From positions 33,928-97,927 of the forward strand of contig JAWQEG010002448.1 of the NCBI GenBank assembly GCA_033782935.1: 64,000 nt of DNA, written 5' to 3'. The translations under genes were made by a program, and so were the position numbers. The first letter of the stretch is position 1; every line of letters starts with the position of its first letter. Source of the stretch: Petrolisthes cinctipes (lineage: Eukaryota > Arthropoda > Malacostraca > Decapoda > Porcellanidae). Under the pieces are notes generated by a model. It was not told the origin of the DNA, searched no databases, and saw only the letters and a list, made by a program, of their open reading frames with translations. Shown piece after piece: positions 31,669-42,734 of this stretch.

Positions 31669-31880
31669 GGGTAGGTTATGTTATGCTATGTTATGTTAGG
31701 TTAGGTTAGGTTAGGGTAGGGTAGGGTAAATTAGGTTAAGTTAGGTTAGGTTAGGGTAGGGTAGGTTAGATTATATTAGATTAGGTTAGGTTAGGGTAGG
31801 GTAGGGTAGGGTAAGTTAGGTTAGGTTAGGGTTAGGCTAGGTTCGATTAGGGTAGGTTAGGTTAGGTTAGGTTAGAGAAT
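31669..31880. repeat. degenerate (TTAGG)n tract 2
   Basis: TTAGG units with GGGTA variants (TAGGGTAGGG). G-rich strand on +. Confidence 0.94.
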
Positions 31881-31936
31881 TATTTACTAAGGTAGGTTGC
31901 TGTGATTTGCTACATAAACACATAAACATATACACC

Positions 31937-31940
<4 letters not shown>

Positions 31941-31979
<39 letters not shown>

Positions 31980-32092
31980 CCACATCATAAGTACATACCT
32001 GCAAACAAAATAAATAGTGACACACACACACACGCACACACACACACACATAGCCACATCATAAGTACATACCTGCACACAAAATAAATAGT

Positions 32093-32130
<38 letters not shown>
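31941..32130. repeat. (CA)n with duplicated 75-bp spacer
   Basis: Three CA runs. TAGCCACATCATAAGTACAT and CAAAATAAATAGTGACACA lie between them twice, so CA run plus spacer has been tandemly duplicated. Confidence 0.93.
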
Positions 32131-32132
<2 letters not shown>

Positions 32133-32182
32133 ATTAAACACAAGCACACGTACAAGCTCACAAATATATATATAAACTCGAA

Positions 32183-32210
<28 letters not shown>

Positions 32211-32215
<5 letters not shown>

Positions 32216-33225
32216 CTCTTCTCTTTTGCATGCAGCTGTTTATATTTTTAATCTCTGGTGGTCCCCCTTATCTTGCATTATCTCCCTGCTTTATGTTGAG
32301 GCTGCGCGATGGGCCTGGTGACCTCTACTGCGCATATGCCTGGCTTCTAGTAGTTGTTTTTGTTGTTATTGTTGTTTTTTTAATCAAGCGGTGCAACTTT
32401 GGTTCATATTACTAGCCATTCGAGTCATATATTATAGTTTTTATGCACCTCAAAATACTACTGGACTATCGGGTGTAGTAAGTACGATGGGGTGTGTGGT
32501 ATTGGTGGTCATTTGCAAGCACTGTCAGTCATCTCGGTCATTAGAGAAAGACATAACCCATCTAACACTAACACATACATATCTAAAAAAAAATAATAAT
32601 AATAATAATTACATCTTAGGCTTAGTTACGTAGGTCATTCCAGGTAGACTAGGAATATTATCTAGCACAATTCTAAAACAAAAACAAAATAAAAACTTAT
32701 ACACCATGCCTTCAAACTGTGCTACTAAGAAAAAAGTCCCATGGTTAGCAGTTGATAATATTTACATAGTACTTTAGACCTGCTAATAAATCTCAATCGA
32801 TAGAACATGCATCCACCTATGACGCCAAAAATTCATATCGACTGGGAAATCCAAGCCAAAGTTTATGGAAATCATGAAGAACACGAGGATACTAAATAAA
32901 AGGATGTGTAAACTAACTTGTATCATGAATAGGTAAACCTAAACAAAAGTATACAGTAGAAAACAGAGCCATAGGACTATATATATATAAAGCTACAGGC
33001 GTACACTAATTCACATGTGATTGTAAGTCCCATTCAATAACAAGAGGTATTCGCAGTAGGCATGACGGAAATGCATATATACATGGAAATCCAGGCAAAA
33101 GTTCACTACACACGGCATCACGCTAGGCTGAGGGAAAAAACAGAGAGGGGAAGAGAGAGAGAGAGAGAATGGAAAATGGAGGGAACAGGGAGGAAGGAAA
33201 GCTGAGAGACGGTGGTGGGGGAGGT
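32211..33225. other. unique spacer, nothing recognised
   Basis: About 1 kb without repeat family matches apart from a short AAT run at 32590 and (GA) at 33148. Frames of 61-80 residues at 32230-32633 are low-complexity in part and match nothing I know. Confidence 0.4.
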
Positions 33226-33295
33226 TGAACGAGCAGGCAGGCAGGCAGGCAGGCAGGCATGAGGGGAAGGCAGGCAGGCAGGCAGGCAGGAGGAG
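33226..33295. repeat. (GCAG)n tetranucleotide tract
   Basis: Two GCAG runs separated by ATGAGGGGAAG. Confidence 0.94.
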
Positions 33296-33647
33296 GGCTG
33301 CATGGGAAGCCGTAAAAGCTCTTGTATTGCTGCTCTCCACTCTCCACTCTGCACTGCACAATTTTTAACACCTTTATTCGACCTTTCGTATATACGCTTA
33401 CTTACTTACTTATTTACTTCACTTATTTACTTACTTACTTACTCTACACTACAACTGGAGAATTTTCTGATGCCTTCCTAACATGAGAAAATAAATAAAT
33501 TAATATGAAACCCTAGAATAATGATAGTAAGAAACCTCAAAAAAGACTTTGTGATAATAAAAGATTGTTGATATTAATGCTTTATGAAAAATCTGAATTC
33601 CTTACTCTGTTATACCTACAAATATATAAATTTAATCACACCTATAT

Positions 33648-33653
<6 letters not shown>

Positions 33654-33716
<63 letters not shown>
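33654..33716. repeat. (GA)n microsatellite
   Basis: About 62 bp. Confidence 0.97.
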
Positions 33717-33719
<3 letters not shown>

Positions 33720-33916
33720 CATACACACGAAATTCTGGTCTGGTGATCGCCTGCAACCTCCCAACAAGGGCCTGCCAAGCCTCCAGATATTATTGTTTAT
33801 TGTCTATAAGGGAATTGGTGCTAGAAATAGACTTTGTTGCTTCCACTGCTATCTTTCCCCTGCCTATAAGCTACCCACCCAACTATTCCAATCACCTGAT
33901 GTATCGAAGGAATATA

Positions 33917-33960
<44 letters not shown>
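33917..33960. repeat. (GT)n microsatellite
   Basis: About 43 bp. The 200 bp between this and the GA tract is unique and less AT-rich. Confidence 0.96.
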
Positions 33961-33962
<2 letters not shown>

Positions 33963-34069
33963 ACATATAAACATCAGTATTCCTCCAATTTTACTCAAGA
34001 AAATATAACACTCATGTACTCACGACAGAGGATATACAAGGCCACAGAAAAACCCCAATTGTCCAAGGA

Positions 34070-34464
34070 TTAATTCAGAGAGTAATAATATATTGGCGTC
34101 AAATTAGATGACTACATATTCCACCAAACAGTGCCACCAAACAAATCTCTCACTCTCATACTCATCTATCTTGTCGTCAAAATAATTAGCAGGCCACACA
34201 TTTCTCCAAACACTGCCACCAAACAGATCTCACTCGCATACTCATAAATCTTGTCGTCAAAATAATTAGCAGGCCACACATTTCTCCAAACAGTGCCAGC
34301 AATCAGATCTCACTCGCACACTCATCTATCTTGTCTTCAAAATAATTAGCAGGCCACACATTCCTCCAAACAGTGCCAGCAATCAGATCCCTCACTCGCA
34401 TGCGTTTCCTGACATAGTTTTAGGAAGAATCAGCAAGCGACGGGAGATTAAGTAACCCCCTTAA
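34070..34464 (+). mobile_element. FB-A-like foldback with left arm x4
   Basis: TTAA at 34070, then four tandem left-arm units of 80-82 bp, each with AAAATAATTAGCAGGCCACA, TTTCTCCAAACAGTGCC, AGCAATCAGATCTCACTCG (CCAAACAGTGCC at 34124, 34206, 34286, 34366). A single right arm follows (GTTTCCTGACATAGTTTTAGG, GAATCAGCAAGCGACGG) and closes with AACCCCCTTAA. Confidence 0.78.
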
Positions 34465-34507
34465 TATGGATGTAGGCGATGGAGGGGATGAGGGCGTTAG
34501 GGAAGCA

Positions 34508-34975
34508 GTTCATTCATGAGGTTTGTTACACGCAGAGCAGACAGACTTGAAGATATCCCGTTCCTCCTTCCCCTATCATCATGTCCCCTTCCTCCCTCCT
34601 CTTAATTCTCTCTCTCCCCTTCATTCCTCCTCCCCATGTCATCTTGTCCCCTTTCCTTCCTTCCTTCCTCCTCCAGTTCTCTCTCCCCTTCATTCCTCCT
34701 TCCCTTCCCATTCACCCCACCCTTCCTTGCTCTCTCTTCCCCTTCTTCCCTTTTATCCTACTCATCCTTCCCCTTCCCTCTTCGCTTTCCCATCTATGCA
34801 TCCCCTTCTCTCTCTTTCCCTCCTCCTTCCCTGTCCCCCTTCTCTCTTTCCCTCCTCCTTCTCCTTACCCTTTCACCTCACCCTTCTTCGCTCTCCCTCA
34901 CCCTTCGCTCTTCTCTTCTCTCCCCTTCTCTCTTCCCCTCCCTCCTCCTCTTCAGTTACCGGCATCTACTTACCT
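34508..34975 (+). repeat. dispersed repeat P, copy 3 (expanded core)
   Basis: 5' part TTCATTCATGAGG is diverged. The pyrimidine core is expanded to about 400 bp by internal duplications (CTCCCCTTCATTCCTCC, CCATTCACCCCACCCTTCC). The 3' block CTCTTCAGTTACCGGCATC then TACTTACC is intact. Long Ser/Pro/Leu frames are translated pyrimidine tract. Confidence 0.75.
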
Positions 34976-35065
34976 CCTTATTTATCCGTCTTCCTTATAC
35001 AATACTCAAGGAATTTGAACTATCCGTGAACGTATTAGCTTGGAATGCAACGTATGGGATTAGAA

Positions 35066-35088
35066 CACACACACACACACACACACAC
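35066..35088. repeat. (CA)n microsatellite, short
   Basis: About 22 bp. Confidence 0.88.
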
Positions 35089-35299
35089 ATCATCTAACAT
35101 AACCCCCCAAAGAACTAAAATCCTACAACTCCTCACAAAATAATAACCAGCTTTACTTCACAACTCTCGTACACTGACCCCCATCACCACCACCAACTCC
35201 TCTTGCATATTAAGTGGTGCCAGAGGAAGTGAGTGAGTGAGTGTCGTGTTTGTGGATTCTTACACATGCCTTCACTGTCTTTAGGATGTTATGATTTCT

Positions 35300-35445
35300 A
35301 GGGGGGATTTGGAGGCGACTAATTCCTCCACCCATTGCCACAAAACAACGCCACAGCACCTATATAATACATGCATGAGGATCCTGTTTCAAGGCATGGT
35401 TTGGAGGAATTAGTAGTAGCCACCAACCAATTCGTACACTATTAC
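35300..35445 (+). mobile_element. FB-A remnant, diverged
   Basis: GATTTGGAGGCGACTAATTCC, CCCATTGCCACAAAACAACG, GATCCTGTTTCAAGGC, ATGGTTTGGAGGAATTAGTAG. The arms pair, but the TTAA ends are lost. Confidence 0.6.
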
Positions 35446-35510
35446 CACCCACCCTCCAGATGAGCTTCCCTACATTAAAGGTCTTATGCTGGAGTAAAGA
35501 CCTCGTGTCA

Positions 35511-35672
35511 AATTCAGTGGGTAATAAATACACTCTTGGTACATTAGAGCGCCTTGATTCCTCCAAAGTATGCCAGATAACAGGACCAGGTAAACAAAAA
35601 TAATGGAGACCTGTTGCTTGGAAGAGTTTGGAGGAATCAGTTGCTCCAGATAGGCTACACCAATATATTCTG
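35511..35672 (+). mobile_element. FB-B foldback, ends eroded
   Basis: CTCTTGGTACATTAGAGCGC (intact TA site), GTATGCCAGATAACAGGACC, CCTGTTGCTTGGAAGAG, CAGTTGCTCCAGATAGGC. No TTAA at either side. Confidence 0.85.
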
Positions 35673-35733
35673 ATGATATTTTTTGGTATTGTTTTCCAAG
35701 TCGGAAGAAAATGAACGAAAAAAAAAAATTGCG

Positions 35734-35876
<143 letters not shown>

Positions 35877-35961
35877 AGACAGGTGAGATAGGGGAGAGTG
35901 AGTGAGGGGTGTTAAGAGAAGAGCCTGAACACACATACACATCCTTCCTTCCTTCCTTCCC

Positions 35962-36040
35962 TCCACACCTGAGTTGAGACAGACAGGCAGGTGAATAATG
36001 GAAGCAGTTTTGGCACCTGTGACACTCCCTGGCACTCCCA
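35962..36040 (+). repeat. dispersed repeat Q, copy 1
   Basis: CACACCTGAGTTGAGACAGAC, AGGCAGGTGAATAATGGAAG, CAGTTTTGGCACCTGTGACAC, TCCCTGGCACTCCCA. Blocks shared with 49345 and 62091. All three copies contain AGGTGAATAATGG or a variant. Confidence 0.75.
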
Positions 36041-36260
36041 TCACCCACTACTACCACTTCCAATACCATCACAATACACCATTCACACCATCACCCATGC
36101 ACTACTACCACTACTACCACAACCAATACCATCATAATACACCGTTCACACTATCACCCATTACTACCAGTACTACCACTACTACCACCATCACAATACA
36201 CCATTCTCACTATCACCCACGACTACCACTACCATTTCATCACTATACCATTTTCATCAC
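36041..36260. repeat. ACC/ACT/ATC-rich tandem tract
   Basis: CACTACTACCAC and ACAATACACCATTCACAC recur three times. Immature minisatellite. Confidence 0.85.
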
Positions 36261-36297
36261 CACGATTTCAGAACAGTTAATTTTTCCTATTCAGTCA

Positions 36298-36543
36298 TTA
36301 ATTAATCCAACGTAAAACACACAGGCCTCCTCCACCTATCTCCTCCTCCACGAGCCACAACCTCTCCTTTAGTATACCTGTAACTACGTCCCTTTGCAGT
36401 CCATCAAACATCAACAAATCTACAAATCTCTCTTCTAATCTCGTTTCTTCTTCTGTCTCTGATTGGTCGCCGCTCCCTGACACAATGATTACAAAGTGGA
36501 GGGATTGATTGGCATGTAGTTGGTTTGTGGTTTTGACATGCAT
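36298..36543 (-). other. unique open segment, weak coding candidate
   Basis: An 81-residue minus frame with ordinary composition, including ERFVDLLMFDGLQRDVVTG. GC content is higher than the surroundings and it lies in no repeat family of the window. No family recognised, and no clear splice sites or initiation context. It could be an exon, a decayed element fragment or chance. Confidence 0.25.
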
Positions 36544-36814
36544 GTGGTTTGTGGTTATAATATACGGGTTTGTGGGACTGTCACATATATATTTTTTTTA
36601 GTTCGTTTGTAGTATTTTCAATCATGGTATAAAAACCAGAAATCATTGTTGACAAGTTTTCATATATTTTTTTTCTCCTTCATGGGCAATCAATGCAAAC
36701 TTATTATTATTTTTTTTATTTATGTTTTTAGTGAGTAGTTTTTCTGAAGGATGAGAATTGGCAGTGATGATGTGTGTCCATGAAAACAATAAATATAGAA
36801 ACATTCTCAATACC

Positions 36815-37318
36815 TCCCCTCTAAAAATATACCTCCCATTAATAAAATACCCCAAAAAATACACCTCCCCAAAAAGATAATTATACCTTCTCCTAAAAAT
36901 ATACCTCCCCCTAAAGATATACCCCTTCAGAAAGATATACCTCCCCATAAAGATATACCTCCCCATAAAAATATAACACCCCATAAAGATATACCTCCCC
37001 ATAAAAATATACCTCCCTATAAAGATATACCTCCCCATTAAGATATACCACCCCATAAAAATATACCTCCCCATAAAAATATACCACCCCATAAAATTAT
37101 ACCTCCCCATAAAGATATACCTCCCCATAAAAATATACCACCCCATAAAAATATACCACCCCATAAAAATATACCACCCCATAAAAATATACCTCCCCAT
37201 AAAAATATACCTCCCATAAAAATATACCTCCCCATAAAAATATACCTCCCCATAAAAATATACCTCCCATAAAGATATACCTCCCCATAAAATTATACCT
37301 CCCTATAAAGATAAACAC
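36815..37318. repeat. 18-bp minisatellite, ~28 units
   Basis: ATACCTCCCCATAAAAAT with variants (CACCCC, AAAGAT, CCATTAAG). The periodic GRYIFM frames on the minus strand are translated repeat. Confidence 0.97.
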
Positions 37319-37400
37319 TTGTAAATAAAAAAATAATACTTTACAATAACGTCAGTAGAAAGATCGCTAATTTACCCTCCATACAGATTACCGTGTGTGT

Positions 37401-37444
37401 GTTTTTTTTTTTTTTTTTTTTTTTTTTCTTTTTTTTTTTTTTTT
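37401..37444. repeat. poly(T) tract
   Basis: About 43 T with one C. It adjoins FB-E by 20 bp. Confidence 0.96.
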
Positions 37445-37465
37445 GCCTATATAATATATCGATAG

Positions 37466-37679
37466 TAAAGCCACAATCAAATATCCACCGACACTTTCCT
37501 TCCATCGTAGAAAATATCTTGGTAATAAAGAACAAAACATGTATAATTTTGCATCACCTCATAATAATAATTGAGGGGGTTGAGTTGACATAAGGTGTTG
37601 TATGATTATAGTTTGATATGATACTGATTTCTTTGCACGATGGAAGGAAAGTGTCGGTGGTTAATTGATTGTGGCTGTA
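37466..37679 (+). mobile_element. FB-E element, complete
   Basis: TAAAGCCACAATCAAATATCC to TAATTGATTGTGGCTGTA. Interior GTAGAAAATATCTTGG and TAATTGAGGGGGTTGAG. Confidence 0.9.
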
Positions 37680-37694
37680 CGTGTGAAGCATATC

Positions 37695-37800
37695 TTGGAG
37701 CGCCTTGATTCCTCCAAAGTATGCCAGGAAACAGGACAAGCTTAGCATAAATATTGGTGTCATGTTTTCATGTGACATTTGGAATAACCTGGCATTATTC
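37695..37800 (+). mobile_element. FB-B left half, next to FB-E
   Basis: CTTGGAGCGCCTTGATTCC, GTATGCCAGGAAACAGGAC, ATATTGGTGTCATGTTTTC. The outer left tip and right arm are lost. The gap from the FB-E is 15 bp. Confidence 0.7.
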
Positions 37801-37805
37801 TTTAG

Positions 37806-37847
37806 ATATTATTATTATTATATTATTATAGATATTACTATTTTTAA

Positions 37848-37916
<69 letters not shown>

Positions 37917-37960
37917 CATCATCATCATTATTATTATTTTAATTATTATTATTATCTATG
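37806..37960. repeat. (ATT)n microsatellite
   Basis: Main run 37852-37915, then ATC units and ATT again. Confidence 0.96.
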
Positions 37961-38057
37961 ACTTTAGTTGCTGCTGTTGTTGTTTATAGATAACCTGAAT
38001 TGGATAATAATTACCATTGAATGTTAGGATTGCTTTTCTTTGACATTAATACAGTAA

Positions 38058-38605
38058 TGAAAAACATGTAGTTTATCTAAAAGGGTAGAGTAGTGATAAA
38101 CCATGTTATTTAAAAGATTAGAGCAATGAAAAAACATGTTATTTATTTTGAAGAGGAGAGTAGTGAAAAAACATGATAAGAGTATTAAAAAAATGTTATA
38201 TATAAGAGTGAAGTAGTGAAAGAACTTGTTATTTAAAAGAGCAGTGAAAAATTATGTTATTGATTTTAAAGAGTAGAGTAGTGATAAGCCATGTTATTTA
38301 TTAGATTAGAGTAATGAAAAAATATATTATCTAAAAGAGTAGAGTTGTGAAAAACCATGTTATAATGAAAAAGAATAGTGTAATGAAAAAACATGTTATT
38401 TAATTAAATGAGTAGAGCAGTGAAAAACATGTTACTTATTTTAAAGAGTAGAGTATTGAAAAAGCATGTCATTTATGAGTAGAGTAGTGAAAAACACGTT
38501 ATTTATTAAACAGAATAGAATAATAATAAAACAAACAAACATGGTATTTAAATTAGTAGAGTACCAGGTAGTGAAAAAGCATGACATTTAAAAGTAGGGA
38601 CCACA
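38058..38605. repeat. ~38-bp degenerate minisatellite
   Basis: AGTAGAGTAGTGAAAAAC and CATGTTATTTA(T/A)T recur about 14 times. Confidence 0.9.
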
Positions 38606-38689
38606 TACATCAACAGACAGAGCAAATTTACAGTTTCAGGGAATGGAAACAACACAAATTACATGTTCTCGCGCACTGAATATAAAAAC

Positions 38690-39125
38690 ACTGCTGGCGC
38701 CTGTCCCCACCTCTACCACCACCACCACCAATACCAACACTGCCACTCCCCATCTATCCACGAGTGAATAAAAAACACTCTCTATCCACGACTGAATATA
38801 AACATACTGTTGTCGACTGTCCCCTCCACCACCACCACTTCTACCATCACTTCCTATCTATCTACGAGTGAATATATAAACTCTATCTATCCACGACTGA
38901 ATATAAACACACTGTTGTCGACTGTCCCCTCCACCACCACCACTACTACCATCACTTCCTATCTATCTACGAGTGAATATATAAACTCTATCTATCCACG
39001 AGTGAATATATAAACACTATCTGTCCACGAGAGATTATATAAACACTATCTATCCATGAGTGAATATATAAACACTACTGTCGACTGCCTCCCCCACTAC
39101 CACTCCCTATCTATCTACGAGTGTG
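38690..39125. repeat. ~112-bp tandem repeat
   Basis: GTTGTCGACTGTCCCCTCCAC, ACTTCCTATCTATCTACGAG, TGAATATATAAACTCTATC. Two near-identical full units at 38810-39013 plus partial ones. Confidence 0.92.
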
Positions 39126-39189
39126 CTAACTAAGTAAGTGGCAGTGGGCTGTGGCACTTTCTCTAGAGGGCCACAGTGCCAGACCAGAT

Positions 39190-39550
39190 TACAACTGCTG
39201 ACAAACTCTCCCATGCACTCCTCTACTAACTAACTCTCCCACACCACTGCTAACAAACTCTCCCATGCACTTCTCTGCTAACTAACACTCCCACTGCACT
39301 GCTAACCCAACTCTCCCACTCCTCTGCTAACCCAACTCTCCCACTCCATTGCTAACTAACTCTCACATGCACTCCTCTTCTAGCTAACCCTCCCACTCCT
39401 CTCTCGGCTAACTAACTCTCCCATACATGCACTCATTTTCTAACAAACCCTCCCACTCCTCTCTCGGCTAACCAACTCTCCCATACATGCACTCATTTTC
39501 TAACTAACCCTTCCACTTCTCTCTCTCTCTCTGCTAACTTAACTCTTCCA
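39190..39550. repeat. ~30-bp minisatellite CTAACTAACTCTCCCATGCA
   Basis: About 12 units, with a 60-bp higher-order duplication at 39395-39510 (CTCTCGGCTAAC..CATTTTCTAAC). Confidence 0.92.
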
Positions 39551-39639
39551 CTCCACCAACCAACATTGAGGGTAATTTGGACCAGTATGGCGGAACAACA
39601 ACACTTTCAATTCGATTTTGCCACAAATTGGGGGAAATT

Positions 39640-40100
39640 GCTCTATTATTGGTGGTGGTGGTGGTGAGGTGAACACTGGCCTCAGCTTGTTACCGTGTTC
39701 TCTTTTCCGCTTTATTTCTGTAGGGGGTAGGTGGGGAGGTGGGGAGGGGTGGGGGAGAAGACTGAGGAGGGGTGGGGTGGGGAGGGGGAGAGAAGAGACT
39801 GAGGAGGGGTGGGGGGAGGGAGGGGGAGGGAAAAGACTGAGAAAGGAGGGGGAGGGTGAAGTCTGAAGAGGGAGGGGGAGAGAAGAGACTGAGGAGGGAT
39901 AGGGAGGGAGAAGAGGGAGGAGGGAGGGGGAGGGAGAAGGGAGGAGGGGTGGAAGAGGGAAAAGACTGAGGAGAGGTGGGGGAGAGAAGACTGAAGAAGG
40001 AGGGGGAGGGAGAAAACTAAGGAGGGAGGAGGGGGGGAGGGGTAGATAGAGTGGCTAGGGGTTTATTTATTTGGGGGAGGGGGAGTGGTAAAGAGGTATG
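39640..40100. repeat. G-rich minisatellite GGAGGGGGAGAGAAGAC
   Basis: (GGT)n at 39648, then units with GGGGTGGGG, GGGAGGGGG and AAGACTGAGGAGG to 40090. Many closely spaced runs of at least three G. Confidence 0.94.
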
Positions 40101-40278
40101 GGATAGATAGAGTGACTAGAGGAAACTATTTCTTTAGAGGGATAAATTTAATACAACTGTAGCTACATTTTCCTGTAATTTGAGTCCACGTTTTGTAAGA
40201 CACATGTAACCGAGGGTGCTGTAGGAAAAACAAAAATAAAAATAAATAAATAAAATAAATAAATAAAAAACTGTGCCA

Positions 40279-40444
40279 ATAAGGTGAGATTCTCTTGTTG
40301 GTGAATTGAAAGGTCTCTGATTCCTCCAAAATCGACCAGAAAACAAACGCCCTCAATAGTACTAATAGAGGATCTGATGTTTCGTGGCATAGTTTGGAGG
40401 AATCAGAGACCTTCCAATTCACATAAAAGAGAAAATCCTCTTAA
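40279..40444 (+). mobile_element. FB-A foldback
   Basis: ATAAGGTGAGATTCTCTTG, GAATTGAAAGGTCTCTGATTC, CGCCCTCAATAGTACTAATAG, TTTCGTGGCATAGTTTGG, AAAATCCTCTTAA. A 3-bp ATG insertion in GGATCTGATGTTTCG. The left TTAA has become ATAA. Confidence 0.9.
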
Positions 40445-40960
40445 TATAATTAAAATACAAGGGGTTAAGAGTTTCAGCATCCAAGCCTCTAGAAATCCTG
40501 TGTCTAAGATGTAGAAAAATGATCACTTTTTGACCTACGTAAAGTAATGCAATTTAGTATGGTAATATATTTTTGTATGTTACTGACATTTGCACTCTAT
40601 GTCCATGGCAGTGCTATGTAATATTTTTCGCAAATTCTCTCTATATCACTCTCTCTTTCTTATACACACACACACAAAAATAAAAATATAAAGAATAAAA
40701 ATAAATACATACAACGAACACACACACAGTACACACAAAAAAAAAAAAAAAAAAACTAACATATCGGTAGCGACAGTAAGAGGGAAGTGATGAAATATCC
40801 TGAATATATTTATAGCTCTGAGACATAGTTACAGAATGGAGCTTCTTTATCCCCAAGGGAGTCTCTCTATAAACACACCATTATCTCAACTCATGTATTG
40901 AAGGTGATTGATGTATAAACCACAACTTAGAATAATATACAAGATATCCCAATATGCACT
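40445..40960. other. spacer with short CA and poly(A) runs
   Basis: AT-rich. CA at 40662-40674, A-run at 40737-40755. No gene seen. Confidence 0.45.
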
Positions 40961-41122
40961 TTAAGGGGAAGACGTCTTTTGGTAAGCTGGAGTGATTCAG
41001 ATTACTCCAAACTATGCCACGAAACAGTTACCATATTAGTAACAATCAAATGGCCTGTTTCCTAGCATAGTTTGGAGAAATCAGTAGCATTCCAATTCAC
41101 CATCACGAGTTCCTTCCCTTAA
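40961..41122 (-). mobile_element. FB-A foldback, complete
   Basis: TTAAGGGGAAGACGTC, CAGATTACTCCAAACTATGCC, ACGAAACAGTTACC, GCCTGTTTCCTAGC, GTAGCATTCCAATTCACC, TTCCCTTAA. Exact TTAA ends. Confidence 0.9.
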
Positions 41123-41408
41123 TTAAATTTCACATCAACAATGTCTACTGTAAATAATTCTTCAAGTATCTATGGCAAATACAGTAAACATCACTCACCT
41201 ATAGTTGATCAAATTTGGTGATCTCGTGCAAAATTTCTGTAAGTTACATTATCATTAAACTTTTGGCAACCCATCTACAAATCACCTTCATCTTTACATA
41301 CTTTACTATCATTCATTCATAACTAGCTTCCATTACTACAGTAGATGAAAGTGTGTGCCAGTGTAAGAGGTGCTTCCATGGAGGTAAATCAAATCCCTTC
41401 CGGAACTG

Positions 41409-41579
41409 TACACTTGCAATCCAATATATGTATCCAGGCTTGCTTCGAATAGCCTGATCGAGTATTTAGCAGGCTCAAGCTAATATGAAACAGGGTAAGC
41501 GTTGTAATTGGTTCACTTGTATATCAAATGATTCGAAAATTCAACAAGACCTGGATACAAATTTTAGATTGCGAGTGTA
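41409..41579 (+). mobile_element. FB-F element, complete
   Basis: TACACTTGCAATCCAATATATG to TAGATTGCGAGTGTA, with GTATCCAGGCTTGCTTCG and CTGGATACAAATTTTAG also complementary in part. The final TA is the first TA of the following FB-E. Confidence 0.88.
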
Positions 41580-41795
41580 CAGCCACAATCAAATATCCAC
41601 CGACACTTTCCTTCCATCCTAGTAAATATCTTGGTAATAAAGAACAACACGTGTATGATTTTGCAGCACCTCATAATAATAATTGAGGGGGTTGAGTTGA
41701 CGTAAGGTGTTGTATGATTATATTTTGATTTGAGACTGATTTATTTGCATGATGGAAGGAATTTGTCGGTGGTTGGTTATGTGATTGTGGCTGTA
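41578..41795 (+). mobile_element. FB-E element abutting FB-F
   Basis: TACAGCCACAATCAAATATCC to GTGATTGTGGCTGTA, interior as in the other FB-E copies. It shares the TA at 41578-41579 with FB-F. Confidence 0.92.
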
Positions 41796-42082
41796 CATAC
41801 CTACTATTTGGTACTGACTATTATTATTCTAGTTGGTCTTGTCTTATGGGTACTGAGGCTACGAAGTGAACTATTATAAATGTTCACTTATTTTAGATTT
41901 TTAATTTTATAACATATAAAATGGGTCAAGATAACCTTCATATTTTAATCAGACAATTACACAAACCGGAGAAGAAAAAAAATAACCCCACAGTTAGACA
42001 GATTTTTTCTGCATTAAAAAATGAAAAGAGAAAAGAAAAAAAAGAAATGAAAAAATAGAAAACCTTACTAGAAACAGAGATT

Positions 42083-42245
42083 TTAAGGGTAGATTTTCTT
42101 GTTAGTGAATTGGAAGGCTACCGATTCCACCTAACTATCCCAGGAAACAAGTCACAATAATGTCACTACTAAGGGTTCTGTTTCCTGGCATAGTTTGGAG
42201 GAATCACAGAGCTTCTAATTCACCAACAAGAGAATCTCCCCTGAA
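42083..42245 (+). mobile_element. FB-A foldback, complete
   Basis: TTAAGGGTAGATTTTCTTG, GTGAATTGGAAGGCTACCG, CCCAGGAAACAAGTC, TCTGTTTCCTGGCATAG, CCAACAAGAGAATCTCCCC, TGAA for the second TTAA. Confidence 0.92.
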
Positions 42246-42302
42246 TACAAGACAAAATAGTGAAGGCACAATAATAATAATACTTGGTTCTGGGATCATA
42301 AG

Positions 42303-42447
42303 GGTTAATATATTGGAGGATATTTTAACTCCTCCAAATTGTGTTACTAAATATACTCTCTCAATGCAGCTGTTTTATTGTTGTTGTTGTTTTTATTTTT
42401 TGGCACAGTTTGGAGAAATTAGTCCACTTTATATACTTTCCCTCAAC
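42303..42447 (+). mobile_element. FB-A remnant
   Basis: GGTTAATATATTGGAGGATA, TTAACTCCTCCAAATTGTG, TTTTTTGGCACAGTTTGGAG, AAATTAGTCC. Weak arms, and a (TTG)n insertion in the loop. Confidence 0.45.
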
Positions 42448-42734
42448 GTCATAATTATATCCCTCACGTCTTTCATTTGGATTAGGACTATTTAAGTTGG
42501 TGTGTATTCGAGGTAATGATACACAATTATGTTTTAGTCGCTTTGGAATCCTGTCATGCCAATAGGATATAATCTCACTAGTTAACGGTATCGGTAGACA
42601 ATTATTATTTACTCATTTTCAGAATAAGATATACTATTAGGAGTTATCCATTGCAAAAGTCTCGAGTTCATTAATCAATCTCCTCTTTTTATTTTTTTCC
42701 ATCACTCAGAGATCATCATGAGCAGAATCAGAAA

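Noticed and set aside
36643..37318. Periodic GRYIFM protein on the minus strand
   Set aside because: The period is the 18-bp DNA repeat, and neighbouring frames are also open. No signal, start context or family supports a gene.
36815..37318. Regular repeat array considered as CRISPR
   Set aside because: Units are contiguous with no unique spacers, and the context is eukaryotic. The same applies to the arrays at 10675, 19440 and 60920.
37466..37800. FB-E and FB-B at 37.5 kb as a nested insertion
   Set aside because: 15 bp of unrelated sequence separate them and the FB-B left tip is not found upstream.
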